From: Epichloe hybrida | Taxonomy: Eukaryota; Ascomycota; Sordariomycetes; Hypocreales; Clavicipitaceae | NCBI GenBank assembly: GCA_019022495.1 | Contig: JAFEKR010000018.1 | Coordinates: 62,001-126,000, forward strand | Direction: 5' to 3' | DNA: 64,000 nt | Shown: positions 31,099 through 43,572 of the stretch, one piece after another | How positions within the stretch are numbered: the stretch's first letter is position 1 | How the letters are laid out: each line of letters starts with the position of its first letter | Translations under genes and position numbers: made by a program | Notes under the pieces: model-generated | What the model was told of the DNA's origin: nothing | What the model saw: only the letters and a program-made list of their open reading frames with translations | Database searches by the model: none

Positions 31099-34000
31099 TA
31101 TGCCCTTACTTAGTCTTATTAAGCCTGCCCCTTTATTATAGCGTGCCCTATTATGCCATTAGTAAATAAGGTAAATCACTCCTACCTTCGCTACTAACTT
31201 TCCATGAATTATCTAGCAGGCATTTAATTGTATTTAATCCTATTCCCTGCTTATTGCTATTAGGTGTGTAATACCTACGTCCCACTAGCTTATTATGCCG
31301 TTGTTATACGTGTAATATGTTTACCTTGCTAACCTATTATTATTATAACATCTGGCCCCTACCCCTACTAGTTTGTAATTTATCTAATAAGGGTATGTAA
31401 CATGTTTACCCTGCTAACTTATTATTTTATTATAGTCTCTAACCCTACCCCTACTAGTTTATTAATTGCCTAATATAGGTATTAAACTATATATAAATAT
31501 CTTACTTAGTTCCTTATTATATCTTACCTTCCCTTATATAACACTATCTATTTATTATTATAGTTTTATTATACCTTCCCTTTCTTTTATTAGTCCTTAC
31601 TTCTTAGATAATTACTCCCTTATTAAATATGCCTTATAATTTATCTAACCCTTCTCTATCTCTAGCCACTCCTATAACACCCTTATCCTATTCTATTAGC
31701 AAGTTCCTTATAGAAGGTAACTCTAATAATAAATAATATACCACCCCCTAATCTATCTAGCGCCTTTATAGGCTATATATAAAATAAGCCCTTATTACTA
31801 GTATACTAGAATGCTACCTACTTAAGTCTAGGGAATCCTATCCTTTATGTTAGAGGTAATATCTTACTTATATTTAGCATACTAGGCTCTTATTTACTAA
31901 CCTATGTCTCTATTATGTATTAAAGGATATTAAGGCGGAGATTACTATAGGTATATATATTATTAAACCTGGAGTCCTAAAGACTAAGGAAATAAAAAAG
32001 AAAATGCCTATCCTATCTTAAAGGTATTACTACCTTATTAATTAGTAAAACTCCCTCCTTACCTAGGCTTAGTTTAACCTAGCTCCTATTTAGTTAGCCC
32101 TTAGGGTGTCCCTAGCTATAAATGCTACTATAATAAATATAACTAGTCTTAATGTTACCCCTTTTATTAGCGCTAGCCCTTTAGGTAGTTGTGGTATAGC
32201 TTAATCTATATAATAAGTTGTAGGTGTTCTATTCTAATAGAACTAATAAGTTATAGGTAAGCTAAGCGCGATACGTGTAGAGATATATAATTAGTTTGCT
32301 ACGCTTCTCTAAGCTTTATTGCCTTATTGCTAAGATAAGATTTATTAATATTCTTAGATTACTAGGTTAAGTAATGAATCTCCTTTGCGTTACCGCTAGT
32401 ATTATTTACGCTATCCTTCTATATTAGGTTTAACTTGTAATTATATTCCTAGGTTATTAGGAGCTAGCTATTCTCTAGCTAGAAATAATATACCTCCTTC
32501 TCCTAGCTATCCTTCTCTTATATACTATTCTCCTACTAGGTCTCCTATTATGCCCCCTCCTACTTATACTCCTTACACTAACCTTACCTATACTATCCTA
32601 GTTCTAGGTTATGCCTAATATAAACTAGATAGATAACTTATTATACTATACCTATTACCTAGTAAAGAAGGTGCTATAGCTATAGTAGTAGTAGTATAAC
32701 TTTAGCTAGAGGTAATGCCCTCCTATTTATCTTCTCCTAGTAATTAGGGTAATAACTTACTAAATAAGTATTCTTATTAAGTAGTAGTAAAATATAGTAA
32801 GTAGGCGTCTAGGGCGCTTATAGGAGTCTTTATAGCTATATAAGTTTTCTAAAATTAATTTAGTCTGTTATTAGTTTATGTATTACCCTATTCTGCCTTA
32901 AATTTATTAAGTACTTATATTTTCTCTATGCTTTCTAGTAGCTTCTATATTAGTTAGGAGTATCTTACTTACTTAACTAAGATATTCTATTATTCTCCTT
33001 ACCCCTATGTATTCTAAGCTACTAAAATTCGCTTAACCTAATATTTCTCTACAAGCTTATTATTACTCTCTACTAGGACTTATTTAGGACCTAGGCGTAA
33101 GTCCTATAGCTATTAGCTTAGGAGCAGGTCTTCTACTATATATTTAATAAGGTCTATATAAAAAACCAGATAGATACCCCTTAGTATATTAAGTTAGACT
33201 ATAAGAGGGGATAGCACTTCTATGACTATATACTTTATAGCTACCTAGTTAAGTTTCCTTAAGGGGTGGTTTATCTTTATATTCCTAAGCAATAGCTATA
33301 CCTTATCCCTAACCTAAAAACATTCTACTAGGCGTCTTGATGCTAATGTTACGTCTTATTGCCATTACTATGTGTAAGCTATTATAGCCTAAGCTAAATA
33401 AGTACCCTCTTAGAGATAGCTAAGGAAATAAATAGCTCTCCCCTTTAGTGTAGTTATAAATATAGGTATATCTAGTTGGGTTTAAATTAGTTTAAGATTA
33501 TATCTATGGAGTAATCTATTTAGGCTTACTCTAGTGGCTAATAAGGTCCTATTATTAATTACTAGTTAATAAGCAGTAAGGTGTTTTAGCTAGTTATACT
33601 ATAAGAAGGAAATAGTAATACATAGAATTACCTATACCTCCTAGTTCACCTATTCTATACTACTATTAGTCTAAGGATAGTGCAATATAGAGAGTAATTA
33701 ATCTATCCCTACTAGGGAATATAATATTATCTAAAATTATCCTAACTAGTCTAAGCCTTAGTTTGTAATAATAGACTAAGGGAATCCTCTAAACCTCTAC
33801 TAAACTATCTTAAAGTGTTCTACGTAATCCTTAGCTTTTATAGAGGTTATGGCCTTAAGCTACATAAACTTTAATAGCCTATCTATAATAACTATAAGGT
33901 ATTAAGGTTACTTAGGTAATAAAGCTAGCAAGTTTATTATAAAGTTAATAGAGATTTGTAACTAAAACTAATTAGGGATTAGTAAAGGCTTTAGTAAGCC

Positions 34001-37000
34001 CTAGCATTGCTAATAGCTCTTGTAGCTACTGATATAGTGGTAGTTATGAATAAATCTTACTACGTCCTGTGATATTTTGTCCTAATAAAACTATTATTAT
34101 AGAATTTAAAACATGGTGTTATAGCTAGGGTAACCTGTAACTAGTAAGTTATGACTTTATTAGATAAGAGTTATTATAAGGGGTTCCTAGGCTAGGACCT
34201 ATGTACGCCCCTAGAACTATAGTGCGCCATAGGTGCTTATAGAATAATCTATAACCTATTCTCTTATTATTACTTCTAGGGGAAACTTCCTAGCACCCTC
34301 CTAAATAGCTTTTAGTTATATACTATATGTAGGGTCTAATGTAACAGCCTAGTCCTAGAGGTCCTAAAGGTGCTTACTAGTAAAGAGGGCCTCCCTTACT
34401 AGAGGCAAGGATAATTAGTGTGTGTGTGAGGCTATAATAGGTTTATCTAGGTCTGTTTCTGGTAATAGGGATAGTTATATAATTATGATTAGCTGTAGAA
34501 CCTATCCCTATCTTAAGGACTCCTTATATTAGTCCTATTCCCTCCTAGATAGGGCGTCTAGGTATTATGCCTATGTGCTAGGTTTATAATGCAGATGGAA
34601 ATTAAATAGCGCGAGCGTGTCTGCCTATTAAGCTTGCCATTCTAATATTAGTCTTAGTATTATAAAGTACTCTAGGTTCTTATAGTCTATATAAATTATG
34701 AATAGGCGGGAGATACCTTGTAACTTTACTAACTATACCTTTAAGCATAAAATAATAGCTAGTAGCTCCTTATTATAGATTATATAATTCTTCTGTAATA
34801 CTATAAGACTAGCGGAGTGGTAGGCTACTAGGTATAATATACTATCTAGTCCTAATTATAAGAGGTAACCGCTAAGGGCTATTCCTAAGTAGTTAGCCTT
34901 TACTACTATAAGGTAGTCTAGATCCTATTATACTAGGATAGGATATATAATAAAAGCATTCTTTAGCCTCTTAAAAGCCTTATCCTTCTCTAGTCCCTAG
35001 TAAAATAGGGTATTCCTCTTAGTAAGATAAATAAGAGGGGCTGCTAACTTAGAGAAGTCACTAATGAAGTTATAATAGAAGTTTATAAACCCTAAGAAGC
35101 TTTAGACCCCCTATAGCTTTATAGGTGCTGCCTATTCCCTTATAGCTACCACCTTTGTGGGATTAGGATAAATTAAGTGTTCTACTATAATAATATATCC
35201 TAGGTATTAGACCTCTTTGATAGCGAACACAGACTTATTAATATTAAGGTATAGTCCTGTAGAATATAAGTATCCTAATATTAATTATACCTTTGCTATG
35301 TAGTCCTTCCTTAATCCCCTAGAGTAGACTAGAATATTATTAAGGTAAGCTATTATAAAGTCCCCTAACGCATCTCCTAAGGATTTATTAATATACTATT
35401 AGAAGGTTACTAGTGCACTTACTAGGCTAAATAGATAAACTAACCATTTAAATAGTCTAAACCTAGTGCAAAAGGTAGTAAGGTGCTCCTTACCCTTAGC
35501 TATCTATAGTTTATAAAACGCTATGTAAACATTTACCTTTATAAACTAATATACCTAGGAGAGGGAGCGTAGTGTCTCCTTAATTAATAGGAGTGAATAT
35601 TAATCCTATGCTATAATCTTATTAAGTACATAATAGTCCACGCAAAACCGCTATCCCCTATTTGCTTTCTTTATAAGGAGAATAGGGGCTATAGCTAATA
35701 AGGAGCTAGCATAAATCCAGCCCTTATCCATTAGATCTGTTATCTAGCGATAAACCTCTAATAACTAATCCCTTAGCATGTTGTATAGTGGACCCTATAG
35801 GAGTGTTAGTTTGGATCTGTCTGGATTCCTATGTAAATGTATATAATAATTAAGGGAACCCCTATGTGAGAGTAGGCTATTAGCTTTAGCCTTATTAAAA
35901 AGATCTATAAAGTCTGCTAATTCCCTTAGTAATGTAGCTATATTAAAGCTATCTAGTTTTATTTTAGGCGCTGTAATCTATAGCACTATTATTATTTCTT
36001 TAAGGCTTATAGCTATGAACCTTATTATAATATCCCTTATCTTTTATGCCTATTGCGCCTTGGCTGCGTATAAGGAACTAATAATCCCTTATACTAGGGC
36101 TTCCCCCCTATGCTTAGTAGCTTTTAAAATATAAAGGCCCTCCGCTGTACTAATTACTAGTTGCTGTTTTGCTATATAAATAACAATATTATAGTGCTCT
36201 AGCTATAGTATACTAAAGATAATATCCTAGGTAAGACCTAGGATAATATATAGGTATACTAATGACTCCTACCTATTAATATTAATACTAGCTTATACTA
36301 TATAGGTAATAGAGAAGGACTCCTCTTTTTATTACCTCCCTTTTCTCTCTATTTCCACCATAGTATACACTTGCCTTTATTTTAGCAGTTATATAAGCTC
36401 TAGGCTAAGCTATCTTACTACTAATTTGCTAATAGCACTGTAGTAATTATAGCTATAATTAATCTAGATATTAATATAAAAATATATATTAAAGAGTACT
36501 AGGATTAAGAAAGGTAGTTAGTCTATATATTAATCTATATCTCTATCTGTATCTATAAACTAGCTATACTTATCTAAATCTATAGCTACTAGCTAGCCCC
36601 TCTGCCCCTATATAAGACTTTACTTAAGGGCTACTTATTTTCTAAGGAGTTTATAGTAACCTCCTTATCCGTGCTTTTTACGTCTACCCTATGTGAGTTA
36701 ATCTAGACCTTAGGTTAGTAAGGCAGGAGGAAGGTGTATTCCTAGATATAATAGTTCTTAGATCTATAACATAAGTAGTACCCCTCTTAGTGGTGTTTAG
36801 TTAGTTTTACCTAAGTTACTTACTTAGCCCTTAGCTAATTTATGTTTCTCTTTAGGCCCTTATCCTTCTTATCTAACTTATTTTACTTACCCTATTAAGT
36901 TATTATAGCACGTACTCCTATTATAAGTGTATTACTATTATAGTCTATTTATTAGGGGGTGGGTTAGCCTAGCTAGGGTTTGCGTTAGTTCCGAAACTTC

Positions 37001-37886
37001 TCCTCTAAGGCATAAGATTTAATGTTAACTATAATATTATAGTACTAAGTAACTATAATATAGTATTCTATTTAGCTTATCCCCTTATTAATAGATATTT
37101 CTCTTATACACTTATTAAGTATGTGTTAAAGCTTAGCTAGCTTAATATCCTTAGTCTAATAGGTCCCCCTTACTAGGGAGAGTTTTTATTTAAAATAAAT
37201 AAAAAACATAGTAAATAGCTCCCTTGCTCTTTATTTTATCTAGTTAAGTTTCATAAGGGCTATCTCCTATTTATAGGGATTTGTGTAAAGCGTCTCTAAG
37301 TAAGTTAGGAAAGCTATGGGGTTATAGTTATTTATATAGCCTGTCTTAAAGAATAATGTAATCTAAGCCTAAACCTTAGGTAATAGGTTTTAGTAAATAA
37401 ATACCTATTAGTCCTTATTAGACTTAATAAAGTCCCTATTTACCTCTAACTTATATTCTATTAGGAACTTCTAGGTAGTGAATATAGCCTTATTATTATT
37501 ATATAGGTTGCTTATAGGAATTGGTTTTTAGCGGATTTGTGATATAAGGGATGGTAAGGCTAGCCCCTGAAGTGGAATATAATCTGGATTGATTCTGGTA
37601 GGGTCTGTTAGGGCGTTTGGTAGGAAGTTCTATTATGCTGCTAATTCTAGGTTTATATGTATGTGTTATTATAGGCTCTTAATTGCCCTTGCCTGCTATG
37701 CTAGCATTAGTTAAAGTGTCTTAAACTAGGTATTCTAGGCTTCTAGTGGTACTGTGGCTTTAGATAGGGGGGTGTAAGTCCCCTAGCTAGGTTAGTTGTA
37801 AGGCTGAAGCGTGTCTATTAGGTCTATTGTTGTTTACTTTGTTTCTTTTAGTAGCCTTCTTTTTAAACTAAAGGAAGTCTCTTAAT
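31099..37886 (-). pseudogene. Gypsy-C gag-pol remains
   Basis: On the minus strand near 35700-35600 the reverse transcriptase signature LLIKKANRG-RFCVDY is readable with one stop. Near 35350-35315 the catalytic box reads YLNNILVYS instead of YLDDILVYS. By family order gag should lie to the right and RNase H/integrase to the left. No intact frame remains. Confidence 0.8.
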
Positions 37887-38105
37887 TATTATAGACTAGC
37901 CCCTAGGTGGCTATAATAGGGTGTTAATATAGTATTAAGAGACTTAGGGAAGAGAAGGGAAAGGAGAAGAGGCTATCCCTAGTAATGCCCCTTATACCCC
38001 CTTAGCTTCTTATGTAAGCCCCCCTTTCCTTACCTTACCTAATCCTGCTTGCCCCTACCCTTCCTGCTGTACGGAAAATGCTTGGGCAAAGCCCAAGCCC
38101 TTACA
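37887..38105 (-). repeat. Gypsy-C LTR (right, 5' relative to coding)
   Basis: 219 bp. The initial TG is RIP-changed to TA (TATTATAGAC). The right half stays GC-rich (near 38046-38100), so this copy is less mutated than the left one. It ends CCCTTACA before the AGAAG duplication. Confidence 0.92.
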
Positions 38106-38110
38106 AGAAG

Positions 38111-41100
38111 AGGGAAAATAACTACCCTAGGGACCTATATATAACCTAGCTAAAAAAGAGCTAGAAGTGCTTAGGGAGTACCTAGTAAGTATATAGGAGA
38201 AAGGGTAAATTAGAAGATTAATAAGCCTAGTAGAAGCCCTGATTTTATTTGTTCTGAAAAAATTAGGGAAATTAAGGCTTTATGTGGATTATAAGGGCCT
38301 TAATAGGATTACTATTAAAAATAAGGCCCCTTTGCTACTAATATCTAAAATCCTTAATTAATTAGTAAGTGTAAAGATTTTTATGTTACTAAATCTTTAA
38401 GAGATATACTACTAGCTATATATCCGTGAGGGTAATAAGTAAAAGATAGTATTCTATTGCTACTATAAGCACTTTAAATATCTTATAATACCGTTTAGGT
38501 TAGTAAATGCGCTAGCTACTTTTTAGGAATATATTAATAATACTCTTAAGGGGCTTATAAATAAATTCTATATTATTTACCTTAATAATACCCTAATATA
38601 TAGTAGTAACCCTATAAGATATATAGAGTATATTAAAAGGGTGCTAGAGTGACTTTAGGACGCAGACCTTTACGTTAACCTTAAAAAGTGCTAATTTTTA
38701 GTTATAAAGGTAAAGTTCCTAGGTTTTATTATATCTAAGAAGGGCATTAAGATAGAACTATTACAGGTTAAAGCTATTATAACCTAGCTAATACCTAGTA
38801 GTGTGTTTAATATTTAATTATTCCTTAGGTTTATAGGGTTTTACTAATACTTTATAAAATAGTATAGTAAGGTAGTAGTCCTGCTAATAAACTATCTAAA
38901 AGGTGTCTAACTAGTGGAGTTTAAGCTAGAGCCTAGTAAACTTATAGTATTTAAAAAACTCTAGAAAAAGTTCTAGAAGGCACTAATTTTAGTGCACTTT
39001 AACCTACTTTATTTACTAAGAGTAAAGATAGATATATCTAGTTATATAATTAAAGCTATACTTATAATATTAGTGCTAGGTAGCTAGCACCTAGTAGCGT
39101 ATTTTTTAAGGAAGTTAACTAATATTAAACTTTATTACTTAACCCTAGATGCTAAGTTATTAGTAATCTAAGAGGTGTTTTAAGCCTAGAGATATTACCT
39201 TATGTATTTAACTTATTAGATTATGGTTATAATAGACTATCTAAATTATAAGTACCTAGCTATAAAGCTAAAGCTAACTAGTAAGTAAGTAATAGCATTA
39301 GATAAGCTCTGTCTGTTTAATTTTAGGATTAAATATTATGTAAGTAAGTTAAATCCTACTAATGCCTTATTAAGAAGAGTAAATTATATTAGTAAGAAGC
39401 GTAGGGCGGAGGCTATATCCTCATAGCTACCTAGCTTCTTATCTAAGTTTATAAATACTAAGCAGCAGGGACACTATATAAGTAATAGTGTAGTTATAGG
39501 TCCTAAGATTATATTACTTAGCGTAGCTAATGGTTTATTATAAGAATACTACAAGGGCTACACTAGCCTCTAGGGTTTTAAGAAGACATAACTTAATTAT
39601 ATTATTAAGGAACCTAATAGTCTTATAAAGCCTATAAGTAGTACGCTAACTAGGTTTACTAATTATAAGTAGTAAGGTTACACCTTATCTGTGTTTATTA
39701 ATGTTTCTATAAGTCTAGTAAGCTTACGGGTTAGGAGTCTAGCTAGGTTAGTAGTTAGTAAGTAGCATAGGCGCCCCCTTAAAACACTGCTTAGCTGTAA
39801 TTTATCTATAAGTCTAAAAGCATACTATAAGCTAGCTACTTATAGTAGTGTTATAGTAAGAATATAAGTAGTTTAGTAAACCTCTTCTAAGTTTACATGT
39901 AACGCGTATCTTATATACATAGAATTAGAGACTCTAATTTAAGTTACGTTATTTTAAGTATAGTAAGGTAATAACTTTACTATAGGTTATAGGAAGCTAC
40001 TTAAGAGTAGTAACCTTAAAGCGTTATAAATATAGTTTATTAGGCCCTCTAAGCTATTAATATTTTAAAATAGAGTTTTTATTCTAGTAGGTATAAGAAA
40101 GGAAATTTTGCTACTTACCTATAATAACCTAGCAGTAGGCTATTAGGGAGTTAGCAAGACCCTCTATTAGATTATAAGTTAGTATTACTAGCTAATAATA
40201 AAGAAAGACACTAAGTTATATATATAAACTTACGTAAGCTATTAGACTTTAAAGCTAAGGCACTATAAACCTTATAGTAAGCTAGCTACGCTACTAGTGC
40301 CTAATTAGCCTTTTTAAGAATTATTAATAGATTTTGTTATAGGGCTGCTACCTATGAAAGACGTAAATTGGACTTATAATGTAATCTTAGTTATTATAGA
40401 CTGTTTTACAAAATATAGTATTTACATCCTTGTTTTAATGTAGATAACTAGTAATAGGTTAGCTACTATATTCCTAGAGTATGTTTTTAGGGATTATAGC
40501 GCCCTAGAAGGCATTATTATAGACTATAATTTAACTTTTACTAGTAGGTTTTAGATAACCTTTTACTATCTTATTATAACTAAGTAGCAACTAAGCACTG
40601 TGTTTTACTTATAAATAGATAGTTAGATAGAATGTTTAAACTAAGTTTTAGAACATTATTTAAGAGCCTTTGCTTACTTTAATTAGACTAATTAGGCTAA
40701 TAATCTTTTAATAGCATAGTTTACATATAATATAAGCGTCTATTTAACTTATAGTTACACCCTAGCTAAGGCGCTGCGAGGCTATAACCCTAAGGGACTG
40801 TAGTAAGTAGTTATAGATATTCCTATAGTAAATAACTAGGTAAAGACTTATGCTACTATACTAAGAGATAGATATATAGTAATTAAGTAGCTTCTAAGTA
40901 ACTTATAAGCCTAGTATATAAAATACTATAATAAGAAGCAGACCCTAATAAAGTTTAGAGTAAGTAACTATATTTTATTATTTATAAAGAATATTAACTT
41001 ATAGTAACCTAGTAAGAAGCTAAGTGTAAAGTATTTAGGCCCTTATAAAATTAAAAAGATAATTAGCACTTATAGATTAGCGTATTAATTAAAGCTACCA

Positions 41101-41470
41101 CCTAGAACGCGTTTGTATAATATTTTTAATACTACTAATCTTAAACTATTTGTAAGGGACCTATCTAGCGTAGAAGATATGTCCTTACTATAAGAGAACG
41201 TTATAGATAATAAATAGGAGTTTAAAGTTAAAAGAATTATATTATATTACTATAATAGGGGATATTAGAAATACCTAGTTAAATAAAAGGGCTATAATGC
41301 TTTAGAGAATTCTTAGGTAAAGAAAAGAGATTTTATTATAATAAATATTATTAAGGATTACAAGTGGTAATTAAGCAGCTAGTTTGTGGACATAGAGGTA
41401 TATTTAGTAGAGTTTAGATAGTAGTAGTGATATATAAAAGAATCTAGATAATTTCTTAAACTTTAGACAA
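38111..41470 (+). pseudogene. Gypsy-B pol remains: RT, RNase H, integrase, chromodomain
   Basis: RT is readable near 38235-38350 ([20 protein letters not shown]) and its catalytic box near 38577-38600 as IYLNNTLIYS. The integrase core is near 40325-40410 (DFVIGLLPMKDVNW, then VIIDCFTKY). Near 41235-41300 there is a chromodomain-like YLVK-KGY motif with the central Trp codon now TAG. The 3' part matches Gypsy-B' in reverse. A chromodomain tail marks chromovirus-type Gypsy elements, where it directs integration to particular chromatin. Confidence 0.85.
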
Positions 41471-43305
41471 CCTAACTTATAGCTACTTCACACTAATTAC
41501 CCTATTAACATATCACCTACCTATTCCTTAGTAGTCTTAGCTATAATAATAAGGGCGGAGGATTTATCCTTATTATTAGAGAAATCCCCCTCCCTATATA
41601 TATATATACAAAACTTACTAGGGAGGTTTAGCGGCCTAATATAAGTAGGAAGCGCGGACATGTTAGTAGTAAGCTACTAGTAAGTTAGTAAAGCTATAAG
41701 CTAGAGCGTAAAAATATATATAGATAAAAGGTTTTATATAATAAAACATAAGCTATTAGAAATATTAATCTAGACTTCTAGATTAATAGTATTATTAAGT
41801 AATAATATAGTAACTTATTTATTAGCATTAGCCTTACGTGTAACTTCTACTATAAGTTACGCTTACCTTACCTAACTATGCTTATTAGTATTTTTAGTAG
41901 TTAGGAGCGTATTATAAAGTTTATACTTTACACGTACTAGATACTAGTAGTATATTAGTAGTAATTAAGTTATAGAAATAAGAGATATATATATTATTAA
42001 GAAAGTATAGATTATCTTTAGGATTACTATAAGCATTAATACACTTAAAGAGCGTATAGTATAACTAGGTAAACTAAGCAAGATACTAGTAGTATATTAG
42101 TATATATATTAGTAGTAAGAAAGGGAGAATAAACCCTAGCGTAATTCTTATTATTATATATATAATAGGCGTATTTTGTTAAATTATTTATTTAAGTTAG
42201 AAGTAACATGTAGTAAGATAGTAGTAAAGTTATACTTAGAGAATTAGTATATTAGGTTAGGATAGATTTACCCTTAATAATATATTATAACTCTATACTA
42301 TTACTATCTTTAGGTATAATAGCCTATATTATAACTTACTATATATAGTAAATACAAGGAATCTTTATTTTACTAGCACTACTAGCTATAAGTTAGTAAG
42401 GTAAGCGCTAGGTAGGTAAAGATATTATACTTATATTAAAATTTTTAAAGCTAAATACTTCTTACTAGGAGACTTTAAAGGAGATATTAAGGAATTCTTC
42501 TTACTAGAGGGAGGTAGTAGTAGTAGAGTAGTAGCTTATATTAAAGATATTATTAACTACTAGTAAGTTAGTAGTAATATACTATAAGAAACTTATAAGT
42601 AAAAGATAAGTAACTAACTTATTAGTATTTAAGAGGATTTAAATATTTTAGATAAAGGCAAATATAAATAATAAAGTAATACTATAGGATATTAGTAACT
42701 ACTATAAGAGAAGCTATAAAGCTACTAGCTTATAGGTAAGGGTAACTTATAATACTAAGGGAGGATATAGAGGGAAGAAAAGTATATAGAAGTAAGGGAA
42801 AGCAGGCCTCTTTTATATTAGCCCTAGACCCCTAAGTAATCTATACGCTATATATAGCTAATCTAGGAATTATAATATTTATAGTTATAGCTACTACTAG
42901 TAAACACGCACGCTAGCTACAAACTCCTAGTAAGATTAATATAATATCCCTAACATTAGATAAGAAGTTATTTATTTTAAATAGCACGTATTACCTTATC
43001 TATTTAACCTAATTATAAAATTTAATATAGGTAGTCTATTTACTTAGTACTAATAACTTACTAGATAAAGGCATATATATTAGAGGTAATAAAGTAATAA
43101 GTATATAGCTATTTATAATCTAGAGGTTATAAGAAGGATTACCTAGAACCCTATAACGTCTATCTTATTTTTTAAAGCAAATATAATACCACGCACTAAT
43201 AGTATAGCTAGTAATATAGGTATTACTATGGGTTATGCGTAGTATACATACACTAGCTAAGTAGCTCTTTTTAATTAAGGATAATTATATATTAGGGGGG
43301 TAGCA
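41471..43305 (+). other. Gypsy-B 3' region between chromodomain and LTR
   Basis: About 1.8 kb with no pol motif, conserved in the inverted copy (about 24521-26450), including its AT-rich tracts. I see no readable protein on either strand; it may be a long 3' untranslated region or a decayed extra frame. Confidence 0.5.
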
Positions 43306-43572
43306 TATTAGGAGCACAGAGGCTAAGGGGCTATAGATAGGATAGTTATATAATAAAGCCCTTAGATAAGCCTTAGGTTCTATAAATAACTAAGTAGCTA
43401 TAAGATAGCTACGTATATATAGTAGGGTATTTAGATAAGGACTGCCTATAAGAGATATAGGAGGTTAGAGTTTAAGACCTTTATACACCTACCCCTAAGT
43501 AGTAGCTCTCTAGCTATGACTAAGAACCTTAGCCTTCACTCCGTTTATATCTCCCCAAACACAGTCATGACA
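43306..43572 (+). repeat. Gypsy-B 3' LTR
   Basis: 267 bp. The initial TG is changed to TA. The right end is well preserved (CCCCAAACACAGTCATGACA), giving the un-mutated LTR terminus, and is followed by the GAGGG duplication. Confidence 0.92.

Larger units (their letters stand above)
30882..38105 (-). mobile_element. Gypsy-C, minus-strand Gypsy element inserted in Gypsy-B
   Basis: Similar LTRs of 217 bp (30882-31098) and 219 bp (37887-38105) are bounded by a perfect 5-bp duplication, AGAAG (30877-30881 and 38106-38110). The total is 7,224 bp. Reverse transcriptase motifs read on the minus strand, so the coding direction opposes Gypsy-B. Confidence 0.93.
28524..43572 (+). mobile_element. Gypsy-B, chromodomain Gypsy element inserted in the Copia leader/gag
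   Basis: Two 267-bp LTRs are flanked by a perfect 5-bp target duplication, GAGGG (28519-28523 and 43573-43577). It holds Gypsy-C at 30882-38105. The plus-strand internal region has a gag-like part, Gypsy reverse transcriptase, integrase and a chromodomain-like tail, then about 1.8 kb before the 3' LTR. A G-run at 43295-43300 just before the 3' LTR is the likely polypurine tract. The element is about 7.8 kb without Gypsy-C and has stops throughout. Confidence 0.93.
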
